Positions 8,551-17,800 of a DNA stretch of 34,764 nt are shown in pieces. The position numbers were made by a program, and so were the translations under genes. The stretch comes from an uncultured Bacteroides sp. (GTDB taxonomy: Bacteria; Bacteroidota; Bacteroidia; Bacteroidales; Bacteroidaceae): NCBI GenBank assembly GCA_934716785.1, contig CAKUYM010000011.1:1-34764 (forward strand). The letters run 5' to 3'. The notes below the pieces were generated by a model. The model searched no databases. It saw only the letters and a list, made by a program, of their open reading frames with translations, and was not told the DNA's origin. Position 1 is the stretch's first letter. Each line of letters begins with the position of its first letter.

Positions 8551-8763
8551 TTGGCCTCTAATCGCCATAGTCAGACGAGTTCTTCCGTGGCAACAGGACA
8601 AGGCAGCCTACGCCGTGCTGAGTGTAGTGAAGTTATAAGGCATATCTATTATTACCTTGATAAATATAATGGAGGCAAGACTACTGATGAAAAGGATATC
8701 AGGCTTTGCGGGGTGATTGATTCCGAATATAGATTTGTCGAGAAATGGCGGCTTATGAAATGA
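8551..8763 (+). CDS. Doubtful short open frame, 70 residues
   Basis: The only available start is TTG at 8551; no ATG or GTG opens this frame near the start. The frame is polar, with a middle part reading HIYYYLDKYNGG and an end reading YRFVEKWRLMK that looks more protein-like than chance. I do not recognise a family. A weak promoter-like TAACTTTA at 8524-8531 lies upstream. It may be a remnant of a longer gene or a chance frame beside the sRNA repeat. Confidence 0.2.
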   Translation: MASNRHSQTSSSVATGQGSLRRAECSEVIRHIYYYLDKYNGGKTTDEKDIRLCGVIDSEYRFVEKWRLMK

Positions 8764-8808
8764 GCTATAAAGTGAGATCGGGTGAGCCGAAATGAATCGT
8801 AAAGGCAT

Positions 8809-8833
8809 AAAAAAAGGAGCAACGCCTTGCTCC
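8809..8833 (-). terminator. Intrinsic terminator of sRNA copy 2
   Basis: Identical 7-bp GGAGCAA / TTGCTCC stem, GGCG loop and T7 run on the minus strand. Confidence 0.85.
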
Positions 8834-8872
8834 AACCTTTGTTAACCTTAAATCTAATACTATGAAAAACAC
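8809..8872 (-). ncRNA. Small RNA, copy 2 (about 64 nt)
   Basis: Same sequence as copy 1 across promoter, transcript and terminator. The perfect identity of the functional unit, against the diverged flank, suggests recent duplication, gene conversion or selection on the RNA. It is transcribed away from mutS. Confidence 0.75.
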
Positions 8873-8876
8873 AGTG

Positions 8877-8907
8877 CAAAGGTACGTACTTTTGTGAAAG
8901 TAGCAAA
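8877..8907 (-). promoter_or_regulatory. Consensus promoter of sRNA copy 2
   Basis: Minus strand TTTG (8907-8904), 19-bp spacer, TACCTTTG (8884-8877), identical to copy 1. Confidence 0.85.
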
Positions 8908-9031
8908 TTATCCAAATAAAAAAGGATGTTTTATAACATGTTTTAATACTCTTTCCCTATTTATTAAGAAAAAAGTGCCTCCTTTTTAAAGCTATGCAAC
9001 ACTTATTTTGAAAATTGAAACGGGGGGTAGC

Positions 9032-9063
9032 GTTGATTCTCTGATGAAAAACCGTTATCTTTG
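9032..9063 (+). promoter_or_regulatory. mutS promoter
   Basis: GTTG (9032-9035), a 20-bp spacer and TATCTTTG (9056-9063) followed by C. This decides the mutS start: an in-frame TTG at 9061 is inside the -7 box, leaving the ATG at 9082, 18 bp downstream of the box. Confidence 0.75.
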
Positions 9064-9081
9064 CTCCGTAAATCACAGTAT

Positions 9082-11730
9082 ATGCTCAATAAAAAAGAAA
9101 AGGAGAAGACCGTGAACGAAGAAGAAATCGTCCTCACCCCGATGATGAAACAGTTTCTGGAGTTGAAAGCAAAACATCCGGATGCAGTGATGCTGTTTCG
9201 TTGCGGTGACTTTTATGAAACATATTCTACAGATGCCATTGTTGCATCTGAAATTTTGGGAATCACACTGACAAAACGCGCCAACGGAAAGGGAAAGACT
9301 ATTGAGATGGCGGGATTCCCGTATCATGCGCTTGATACATATTTACCGAAACTGGTCCGCGCCGGAAAACGTGTCGCTATCTGTGATCAGCTTGAGGATC
9401 CGAAGACAACCAAGAAACTGGTGAAGCGGGGTATTACCGAACTGGTGACTCCCGGTGTTTCTATCAATGATAATGTACTGAATTATAAGGAGAACAACTT
9501 CTTGGCTGCCGTCCATTTCGGAAAGGCTTCCTGCGGAGTGGCTTTTCTTGATATATCTACCGGTGAATTTCTTACTGCGGAAGGCCCGTTTGACTATGTG
9601 GACAAGCTGCTGAATAACTTCGCACCGAAAGAAGTTCTTTTCGAACGTGGCAAACGCCCGATGTTTGAAGGGAATTTTGGTAGTAGGTTCTTCACATTCG
9701 AGCTGGACGACTGGGTATTTACGGAGACTACCGCCCGTGAGAAGTTGCTGAAACACTTTGAAACGAAGAACTTGAAAGGGTTCGGGGTGGAGCATCTGAA
9801 GAATGGTATCATTGCCTCCGGTGCTATTCTGCAATACTTGACGATGACGCAGCATACGCAGATCGGGCATATCACTTCGCTGGCTCGTATCGAGGAAGAC
9901 AAGTATGTGCGCTTGGATAAATTTACGGTGCGCAGCCTTGAGTTGATTGGTAATATGAATGATGGCGGAAGCAGTTTGCTGAATGTCATCGACCGGACAA
10001 TCAGCCCGATGGGGGCGCGTCTGCTGAAACGGTGGATAGTTTTTCCTTTGAAGGATAAGAAACCGATTGACGAACGGCTGAATGTGGTGGAGTATTTCTT
10101 CCGCCAACCGGATTTTAAGGAGCTGATTGAGGAGCAGTTGCATCTGATAGGGGATTTGGAACGTATCATTTCCAAAGTAGCCGTAGGACGGGTGTCTCCT
10201 CGTGAGGTGGTTCAACTGAAGGTGGCTTTGCAGGCTATCGAGCCTATAAAACAGGCGTGTATGGAGGCCGATAATGCGAGTTTGAATCGGATTGGCGAGA
10301 AACTGAATCTTTGTGTTTCCATTCGCGACCGGATTGCCAAAGAGATTAATAATGACCCACCGTTGCTGATAAATAAAGGCGGGGTGATTCAGAATGGGGT
10401 GAACGAGGATTTGGACGAACTGCGACGGATTTCGTATTCGGGAAAGGACTATCTGCTCCAGATACAGCAGCGGGAGAGCGAACGGACGGGAATCCCGAGC
10501 TTGAAAGTGGCGTTTAATAATGTGTTCGGTTATTATATCGAAGTCCGCAATGTGCACAAAGACAAGGTGCCCCCCGAATGGATTCGTAAACAGACGTTGG
10601 TCAATGCGGAACGCTATATCACACAGGAGCTGAAAGAGTATGAAGAGAAGATTCTGGGAGCGGAGGATAAGATTCTGATATTGGAGACGCAGTTGTATAC
10701 CGATTTGGTGCAGGCATTGCTGGAGTTTGTTCCTCAGATACAGACTAACGCGAATCAGATTGCCCGATTGGATTGTCTCTTGTCATTTGCCAATGTGGCT
10801 CGTGAGAATCATTATATCCGACCGGTCATTGAGGATAATGACGTCTTGGATATTCGCCAGGGACGCCATCCGGTGATAGAGAAACAGCTTCCTATCGGTG
10901 AGAAGTATATCGCCAATGATGTGATGCTGGATAGTACTACGCAGCAGATTATTATTATTACCGGTCCCAACATGGCGGGTAAGTCGGCGCTCTTGCGACA
11001 GACTGCATTGATTACGCTGTTGGCGCAGATCGGTTCGTTCGTACCGGCGGAGAGTGCCCATATCGGACTGGTGGATAAGATATTCACCCGTGTGGGAGCG
11101 AGTGATAATATCTCGGTAGGCGAGTCTACTTTCATGGTGGAGATGAACGAAGCGGCGGATATTCTGAATAACATTTCTTCCCGAAGTTTGGTGCTGTTTG
11201 ATGAATTGGGACGCGGCACGTCTACGTATGACGGCATATCCATCGCTTGGGCGATTGTGGAATATATACATGAACATCCGAAGGCAAAAGCACGTACGTT
11301 GTTTGCCACGCACTACCATGAACTGAACGAGATGGAGAAATCTTTCAAGCGTATCAAGAATTATAATGTGTCGGTGAAGGAGGTGGACAATAAGGTAATC
11401 TTCCTTCGTAAACTGGAACGTGGCGGTAGTGAGCACTCTTTCGGTATCCATGTGGCAAAGATGGCCGGTATGCCGAAGAGTATCGTGAAGCGTGCGAATG
11501 AGATACTGAAACAACTTGAGACTGATAATCGCCAACAAGGGATAGGGGGCAAGCCATTGGTGGACGTGAGCGAAAAACGAGGTGGCATGCAGTTGAGCTT
11601 CTTCCAGTTGGACGACCCGATTCTTTGTCAGATTCGTGATGAAATATTAAACCTCGATGTGAATAATCTTACTCCCATCGAGGCTCTGAATAAATTGAAT
11701 GATATCAAGAAGATAGTCAGGGGGAAATAG
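9082..11730 (+). CDS. mutS: DNA mismatch repair protein MutS
   Basis: An 882-residue protein that binds base mismatches and small loops and starts mismatch repair with MutL. The mismatch-reading motif F-Y-E is at residues 44-46 (GDFYET). Then come the connector, lever and clamp domains, and the ABC ATPase with Walker A GPNMAGKS at 628-635, Walker B VLFDE at 704-708 and the [10 protein letters not shown] signature just after. ATHYHE and the helix-turn-helix dimerisation region follow, and the C-terminus carries QLSFFQ and a final helical tail. All key residues are present. The start is set by the promoter at 9032-9063. It converges on lgt with only 8 bp between stop codons. Confidence 0.98.
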   Translation: MLNKKEKEKTVNEEEIVLTPMMKQFLELKAKHPDAVMLFRCGDFYETYSTDAIVASEILGITLTKRANGKGKTIEMAGFPYHALDTYLPKLVRAGKRVAICDQLEDPKTTKKLVKRGITELVTPGVSINDNVLNYKENNFLAAVHFGKASCGVAFLDISTGEFLTAEGPFDYVDKLLNNFAPKEVLFERGKRPMFEGNFGSRFFTFELDDWVFTETTAREKLLKHFETKNLKGFGVEHLKNGIIASGAILQYLTMTQHTQIGHITSLARIEEDKYVRLDKFTVRSLELIGNMNDGGSSLLNVIDRTISPMGARLLKRWIVFPLKDKKPIDERLNVVEYFFRQPDFKELIEEQLHLIGDLERIISKVAVGRVSPREVVQLKVALQAIEPIKQACMEADNASLNRIGEKLNLCVSIRDRIAKEINNDPPLLINKGGVIQNGVNEDLDELRRISYSGKDYLLQIQQRESERTGIPSLKVAFNNVFGYYIEVRNVHKDKVPPEWIRKQTLVNAERYITQELKEYEEKILGAEDKILILETQLYTDLVQALLEFVPQIQTNANQIARLDCLLSFANVARENHYIRPVIEDNDVLDIRQGRHPVIEKQLPIGEKYIANDVMLDSTTQQIIIITGPNMAGKSALLRQTALITLLAQIGSFVPAESAHIGLVDKIFTRVGASDNISVGESTFMVEMNEAADILNNISSRSLVLFDELGRGTSTYDGISIAWAIVEYIHEHPKAKARTLFATHYHELNEMEKSFKRIKNYNVSVKEVDNKVIFLRKLERGGSEHSFGIHVAKMAGMPKSIVKRANEILKQLETDNRQQGIGGKPLVDVSEKRGGMQLSFFQLDDPILCQIRDEILNLDVNNLTPIEALNKLNDIKKIVRGK

Positions 11731-11738
11731 ATGCCCCC

Positions 11739-12575
11739 TTAAGCTATCTTCTTCTTGTTCTTGTCATAGAAGAACATGAAGTAGACTCCTATTATAATAA
11801 ACGGAACGCTTAGCCATTGTCCCATATTGAACATCATGGCGTTTTCGAAATCTTCCTGATTCTCTTTCAGGAATTCGATGAAGAAGCGGAAGGTGAAGAT
11901 GTAGGTCAGGCAAAGACCGAAGAAGAAGCCCCGATGCAGTTTCTTGCTGTAATTCTTATACAGATAAATCATGATGAAGAACAGGATGAGATAAGCGATG
12001 GCTTCGTAGAGCTGTCCCGGATGGCGGGGCTGCATATCTACGCGCTCGAAGACGAATGCCCAGGGCACATCTGCCGGTTTGCCGATGATTTCGGAGTTCA
12101 TCAGATTGGCAAGACGGATGCAGCAGGCTGTGATGGGAGTAGCTACGGCAATCATATCCAATACGTCCATATAATGCAGTTTCGTCTTGCGGCAATACAG
12201 CCAGAGGGCGATTATCAGTCCTAACGTGCCGCCGTGGCTGGCGAGTCCTTCATATCCGGTGAATTTCCAGTTGCCGTCCGGCAGGAATTTGATGGGAAGA
12301 ATCATTTCCCAAAAATGGGACAAGTAGTATCCGGGGGCATAGAACAGGCAATGGCCCAACCGGGCACCTATCAGAATACCAAAGAAGCAGTAAAAGAAGA
12401 GCGGGTCGAACTTCTTCTCTTCGATCTTTTTATCCCGATACTGGTAGTGAACAATTACATAAGCAAAGAATATTCCTACTGCCCACAATAATCCGTAATA
12501 GCGGATAGAAATGCCGAACAGGTTGAATAGTTCGGGATTCGGGTTCCAGTTGATGGATAATAGCATGGTATTCAT
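11739..12575 (-). CDS. lgt: Prolipoprotein diacylglyceryl transferase
   Basis: A 278-residue inner-membrane enzyme that moves diacylglycerol from phosphatidylglycerol to the lipobox cysteine of prolipoproteins, the first step of lipoprotein maturation. About seven membrane segments are visible. Family motifs: RLGHCLFY at 72-79, GLASHGG at 110-116, [12 protein letters not shown] at 154-165 (the Lgt signature) and RHPGQLYEA at 184-192. It lies 17 bp after the PanE-like gene and is the last gene of the ychF > panE > lgt run. Its products include lipoproteins such as the OmpA-family protein in this window. Confidence 0.96.
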   Translation of the reverse strand: MNTMLLSINWNPNPELFNLFGISIRYYGLLWAVGIFFAYVIVHYQYRDKKIEEKKFDPLFFYCFFGILIGARLGHCLFYAPGYYLSHFWEMILPIKFLPDGNWKFTGYEGLASHGGTLGLIIALWLYCRKTKLHYMDVLDMIAVATPITACCIRLANLMNSEIIGKPADVPWAFVFERVDMQPRHPGQLYEAIAYLILFFIMIYLYKNYSKKLHRGFFFGLCLTYIFTFRFFIEFLKENQEDFENAMMFNMGQWLSVPFIIIGVYFMFFYDKNKKKIA

Positions 12576-12592
12576 TTTATATTCGATTTATG

Positions 12593-13510
12593 TTAATGAT
12601 TAAATTCTTTAAACTTTTCCGCAACCATCCGGTAGGTCGGTATGTCTATCCCTTGTTCCTCGGCTGCCGCAATCATATCGAAGAGCAGTCCTTGTATTTC
12701 CGAATCATGTCCGCGCGCAAGGTCTTTCTGCATGGAAGCGGTACTTTTCGGGTCGAGCTTGTCGATGACTTTCAGGTTGTAGCTGACTGGGTCTTCCGGA
12801 AATTCAATTCCTAACTTCTTCCCTAAAGCGGCGCTTTCCGTAGAAAGCCCGATGAATGTGTCACGAACCTTTCCCGGTTCCTGCACCTCGCCCATCGGAA
12901 CATTATAGTAAGCGCCCGTTACCGCCATGGCGGAGATGAACGACCATTTGATGAACGTATCTCGGTTGATGTCCGGTGACAGATCTGCTTTTATACCTGC
13001 TTCCTGCAGGTCTTGGCGGATGGCTTCCAATAATCCGGGTTTTACAATCGTGCCGCGATGGGCGCCATATACCAACCGGAATATTTTCCCCATCTGGGTG
13101 ATCTCTCCTGTGCCGGAAACGAATCCTACGATATAGATGCATCCGTCGAGGACGGTGACTCCCGGAACCAGCTTTTGTATGCGTGGTCCCGTACCGTATA
13201 CATTTAGGATAGGAATGACGACCGTGTCCTTGTGTGCCGCTCTCTTTATCAGGTCTACAATCGAATCGACCGAATAACCTTTCACACATACGAATATCAC
13301 ATCAGCTTTTCCGTTGAACTCTTCGGCGGTGATTGCCGGAATCCGGAGCGTGTGTTCGCCTTTTAAGTCCGACTTCAGTTTCAAGCCGTTCGTTTGAATC
13401 GACTGTAGATGAGCTCCACGGGCGATACAGGTCACCTCCTTGCCCGCCAGTGACAAGAAGCCTGCGATACAACCGCCTACACCTCCCGTTCCTGCGATGA
13501 GATATTTCAT
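12593..13510 (-). CDS. panE: 2-dehydropantoate 2-reductase family protein
   Basis: A 305-residue protein of the ApbA/PanE family, which reduces ketopantoate to pantoate with NADPH on the way to coenzyme A. The nucleotide-binding GTGGVGG motif is at residues 7-13, Asn103 sits in the ILNVYG segment, the catalytic Lys188 is in FIKWS, and the substrate-binding Ser259 and Glu271 are in SMQKDL...SEIQG. All the expected residues are present, but several ApbA/PanE paralogues act on other 2-keto acids, so the symbol is tentative. It lies 43 bp after ychF and 17 bp before lgt. Confidence 0.82.
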   Translation of the reverse strand: MKYLIAGTGGVGGCIAGFLSLAGKEVTCIARGAHLQSIQTNGLKLKSDLKGEHTLRIPAITAEEFNGKADVIFVCVKGYSVDSIVDLIKRAAHKDTVVIPILNVYGTGPRIQKLVPGVTVLDGCIYIVGFVSGTGEITQMGKIFRLVYGAHRGTIVKPGLLEAIRQDLQEAGIKADLSPDINRDTFIKWSFISAMAVTGAYYNVPMGEVQEPGKVRDTFIGLSTESAALGKKLGIEFPEDPVSYNLKVIDKLDPKSTASMQKDLARGHDSEIQGLLFDMIAAAEEQGIDIPTYRMVAEKFKEFNH

Positions 13511-13553
13511 ATTGTTAGCGAATTAGTGATTAATAAGTCGTTGATGCCGGTTG

Positions 13554-14657
13554 TTATACATTGAAGCGAAAGTGCATGATGTCGCCATCTTGTACGACAT
13601 ATTCTTTTCCTTCCACACCCATTTTGCCGGCTTCCTTCACGGCTGCTTCCGAGCCGTACTGGATATAATCGTCGTATTTGATTACTTCCGCACGGATAAA
13701 TCCTTTCTCAAAGTCGGTGTGGATAACGCCGGCGCATTGCGGAGCCTTCCACCCTTTCACGTAAGTCCAGGCGCGTACCTCCTGCGGGCCGGCAGTGAAG
13801 TAAGTTTCGAGGTTCAATAACTTATAGGCCGATTTGATAAGACGTGCTACGCCCGATTCTTCTAAGCCCACTTCGGCGAGGAACATCTGACGGTCTTCAT
13901 ACGTTTCCAGCTCGGCGATGTCGGCTTCCGTCTTGGCTGCGACAATCAAGATTTGGGCATCTTCGTCTTTCACGGCTTCGCGTACCATATCTACGTATTT
14001 GTTGCCGTTTACTGCGCTTGCTTCGTCCACGTTGCAGACATACATAACCGGTTTGCTGGTCAGCAGGAACAGTTCATGAGCGATTTTCTGCTCGTCTTTT
14101 GTCTCAAAAGTGACGGTACGTGCCGATTTGCCTTGTTCCAAGGCTTCTTTGTATTGAACCAACACGTCATAAGCCTGTTTGGCGGTCTTGTCACCACCGG
14201 TCTGTGCCTGCTTCTGCACCTTTTGAATACGACTTTCGATCGTTTCCAGGTCTTTCAGTTGAAGTTCGTAGTCGATAATCTCTTTGTCGCGAACAGGGTT
14301 TACGCTTCCGTCTACGTGAGTCACGTTCTCATCGTCAAAGCAACGGAGTACATGGATAATTGCATCTGTCTCACGGATATTGGCAAGGAACTTATTTCCC
14401 AGTCCTTCACCTTTGCTCGCACCTTTCACCAGTCCGGCGATGTCTACTATTTCTACGGTTGTGGGAACAATTCGTTGAGGATGTACCAGTTCTGCCAGTG
14501 CATTCAGGCGTTCGTCGGGAACGGTGATTACACCCACATTCGGTTCAATTGTACAGAAAGGGAAATTTGCCGCCTGTGCTTTCGCATTCGACAAACAGTT
14601 GAAAAGTGTTGACTTACCCACGTTCGGTAGTCCTACAATACCACATTGCAATGCCAT
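13554..14657 (-). CDS. ychF: Redox-regulated ATPase YchF (Obg-like)
   Basis: A 367-residue P-loop protein of the Obg-related YchF/OLA1 family, which binds ribosomes and prefers ATP. G1 is GLPNVGKST at residues 9-17, G3 is the long DIAGLVKGASKGEGLGN segment, and the G4 position reads NVDE rather than NKxD, the feature that explains ATP preference. A coiled-coil insertion lies in the middle and a TGS domain covers the last 80 or so residues (AWTYVKGWKAPQCAG to the FRFNV end). Length is normal. It is the first gene of the minus-strand ychF > panE > lgt run and diverges from the HTCS regulator. Confidence 0.97.
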   Translation of the reverse strand: MALQCGIVGLPNVGKSTLFNCLSNAKAQAANFPFCTIEPNVGVITVPDERLNALAELVHPQRIVPTTVEIVDIAGLVKGASKGEGLGNKFLANIRETDAIIHVLRCFDDENVTHVDGSVNPVRDKEIIDYELQLKDLETIESRIQKVQKQAQTGGDKTAKQAYDVLVQYKEALEQGKSARTVTFETKDEQKIAHELFLLTSKPVMYVCNVDEASAVNGNKYVDMVREAVKDEDAQILIVAAKTEADIAELETYEDRQMFLAEVGLEESGVARLIKSAYKLLNLETYFTAGPQEVRAWTYVKGWKAPQCAGVIHTDFEKGFIRAEVIKYDDYIQYGSEAAVKEAGKMGVEGKEYVVQDGDIMHFRFNV

Positions 14658-14704
14658 ATTAGTCTATTATTTCTTTTATTATCGAGTTGCTCATTTTTAA
14701 TTTG

Positions 14705-14712
14705 CAAAGATA
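14705..14712 (-). promoter_or_regulatory. ychF -7 element
   Basis: Minus strand reads TATCTTTG followed by C, matching TAnnTTTG, 47 bp before the ychF start. The -33 region is weak. Confidence 0.6.
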
Positions 14713-14797
14713 ATCATTTTTGGACTAATAAAGGAAACTTGGTGCACTTTCTCTCTTTTCTTGTGAGAGACTGTTTTGTATATTTGTTTGCCTCTTC

Positions 14798-14828
14798 TTT
14801 AGTTTACTCAAATAAATTACTACTTTTG
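14798..14828 (+). promoter_or_regulatory. Probable HTCS gene promoter
   Basis: TTTA (14798-14801), a 19-bp spacer and TACTTTTG (14821-14828), 46 bp before the HTCS ATG. An alternative TATATTTG at 14779-14786 has no good -33 element. Confidence 0.5.
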
Positions 14829-14874
14829 TAGTGAACTTTTAAATAAGTTCCTATAGAAAAACAAGTTCGATTTT

Positions 14875-17800
14875 ATGAAAAAATATTTTGTATTGCTGCT
14901 GTTCCTCATCTTTTGCTGCGCCACCGTAAATTGCAGATTGATTGATTATAGCAACAGGATATCCAAAGATTTATTCGACAACAATGCCATATCCGCTTTA
15001 ACGAAAGATTCCAAGGGCTTTTTGTGGGTAGCTACATCCTCTGCGTTGGTGAGGTTTGACGGTTATTCTTATTTAAAGGTGGAAGGAGAGGGGCTGGATA
15101 CGTTGTTTAACGGTAGGGCGGCTATTTATCAGTTGGCGTTTTTTTCTCCGGAGACTTTGTGGGTATGCAGCAGTGTCGGCTTGTTTTCATACAATATCCG
15201 TACTCATCATTTTGAGCAACAGACGGAATTGGGCAGAGTGAGGGTGAACTCAATAAAAAGAGGAAATGATGCCTTTTATTTGAACACTTCCAGAGGGATT
15301 GTGCGCTATTATCCCGAAAGCAAGAAAATAGATCGGCTTTTTTCTTTAGACAAGCAGAGCTTGGTATCTGCCGCCGAGGATATGCACGGGAGATATTGGG
15401 TTTCTACCAATAGATTTTTGTTAAGATTGCCATCCCTTTCTTGTATGGAGGAGGCTTTTGATAGGGGAGAAGCAATTCCGGTTGATACGATAAGAAGATT
15501 TTCGACGAACCATCGTATTCTGATTGACAGCCTTAATGTAATGTGGATGTGGGATAAGGAAAGTCTGACCACTGCGAGAGTCTCTGCAAAAGGACAATTG
15601 GAAGATATGCAATCGAAAAGCGCGGAAATTATAGCTATCTGCCTGCTATCCGATAATAATGTGGTTCTGTGCAGAAGAGGACAGGGAAATGAGATTTTGT
15701 ATAGGGATGAATCGGGGAGAACCGTTGATACGGAAAAGGTTTTCGCAACGTTTCAGTATGACGACCTTGCCAATACAACCAATGTGTTTTATGTAGATGA
15801 GCTGGAGGATATCTGGATTGGAACCAGAAACGGGCTCTTTATGTTGCCGTTTGGGCGGAGAAGTAATATGCATACAATTACCAATGACATAAACAATCCC
15901 GTTACTTTGAGCCATAATACGGTGTCGAGCATTTTTGTGGATAAAAACAATACAATATGGATTGGTACTGCCTATGGGTTGAACAGGTTGCAGCACAAGG
16001 GAGACGAAATCGAAGTGCGGCAGCTTATTGACAACAGAGCATCCATCAATCATGCCCAAGAAAATAAAATCGAACAGATTGTGATTGATTCGAAAGGGAT
16101 TATGTGGTTAGGAACTAAAAAAAATATCAAGTTTTATAATCCCGCCACTAATGTGTTCTTTTCAAAACCGGATGTGGAGAGTGCATTGGAGGGCAATAGC
16201 TTTGTGCGGGCCTTGTATAGGGATCACAGCGATAATATATGGATCGGATATCAGACGGGAGGATTATTTGTTTTCGATGAGCGGAAAAAGCAACTGGAAA
16301 GAATCTCTTCTCGTATAGCCGGTTGGGACAACTGCACCGCTATACAGGAAGATAGCAGAAACACAATTTGGGCGAGCAGCAAGACAAATGGCATTTTAAA
16401 AATCGTGTTCAACGGCGAGAGACAAGAGTATGAAACAAAACTCTATCGGATATTGAGACAGAATCAGACGGCTGTTTCAGTGAATTGCCTTTATATAGAC
16501 AAGTACAACAATATATGGGTGGGCACGGATGTCGGACTGTATAAGTTTAGTGAAGAAAAAGACAGTTTCATTGCGATGACTTTAAATGAAGCGGACGATG
16601 GAAATGCGCAGATTGTGGGTATTATCAGTGACAACAGGGGAAATCTTTGGATTGCCAGTACAAAGGGCATCTATAAATATAATATCTCGGAACTCAGAAG
16701 TTATTTTTTCTCATTGTATGATGGTGTGCTCACCCGACCGGGTTTTGTCTTTAGTTGCAATATCGACCAGAATGGCATTATATATATGAGTGGGGTGAAT
16801 GGACTGACTTATTTTGACCCGGATGAAATAATGCCCGACCAAACTCATTATCCGGTACGCTTCGTTGACTTCAAGGCAAACAACAAAAGTTTGGATGTAG
16901 GTTCTGCCTATCTGAAAGATGATTTGAACTTTACGGATAAGGTTGTTTTGGACCATCATACCAACCAGTTCTCATTCTCATTCTTAGCATTGACTTACAA
17001 TCGGGAAGATAGCAACCTGAAGTATGCCTACAAACTCGATGGTGTGGATAAGGATTGGATATCTATTGAATCTTCCGTACCTGTTATATCATACAACAAT
17101 TTATCTCCCGGTACATATGTATTGAATATAAGGAGTACAAATCTCAACGGTAAATGGTTGGACAATACGGAATCATTGATTGTCGAGATCAAGCCGGCTT
17201 TTTATCAGACATGGTATTTTTATACTTTTCTTTTTATCTGTCTGCTTATTGTGGGATGGTTCGTTTTCCGAATATGGAAAGCGCAAATAGATATACATAT
17301 CCAAAAGAAGACAGCTCAGCACAAGCTTGATCTGTATGCCGATATCGCATACTGCATCAAGACTCCGTTGAATCTGTTGAAGACTCCGCTCAATAATTTG
17401 ACGAGACACTACAACGCAATGTCTGAAGAAGAGATTAAATATATGTTTGCGGTGATGCTTCGCAATAGTAACAGGCTGTCGTTGCTGATTGACCAGTTGA
17501 TAGAGTTTAAGCAAAAATCGGAAACGGTCCCCGCACTTGAGGCTGTGAAAGGTGACTTTATCGCATTGGCGAAGACTGTGTGCAACGGTTTTTCAGATTT
17601 GTATGCCAAGAAAGGCGTTGAAATATCATTTTCTGCAAATGTAGAGAAGTTTGCGGCTGTTTTTGATCCGCAGAAAATGGAAACGGTTATCTTTAACTTG
17701 CTTTTTAATGTTTATGGCACTGCTTTAAGCGGTGATAGGCTTGCTTTTAAATGTATGGCGGATGGCTCTCAACAAACACTTACAGCTGTATTGGAGATTC

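Larger units (their letters stand above)
7959..8789. other. Largely non-coding island interior
   Basis: About 830 bp between the small secreted protein gene and the second sRNA repeat. It holds a GTTGCAGAT motif cluster (8064-8160), a hairpin-rich block (8231-8351) and one doubtful short frame (8551-8763). A minus-strand open frame across 8010-8480 runs through the hairpin block and has cysteine/phenylalanine-rich composition without motifs, so I treat it as chance. Between 8352 and 8550 I see nothing that I can name. Confidence 0.5.
8790..9009. repeat. Long direct repeat, copy 2 (about 220 bp)
   Basis: Second copy of the 7322-7540 repeat, same orientation, with 141 identical bases at 8798-8938 and a diverged tail to about 9009. 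It ends about 20 bp before the mutS promoter. Loss of similarity is confined to the part upstream of the sRNA promoter. Confidence 0.92.

Noticed and set aside
7322..9009. Insertion sequence or integrated element bounded by the repeats
   Set aside because: The repeats are direct, carry an sRNA unit rather than terminal inverted repeats, and no transposase or integrase lies between them.
9343..10557. Long minus-strand open frame of 404 codons opposite mutS
   Set aside because: It is a shadow of mutS codon usage; mutS is complete and has all family motifs.
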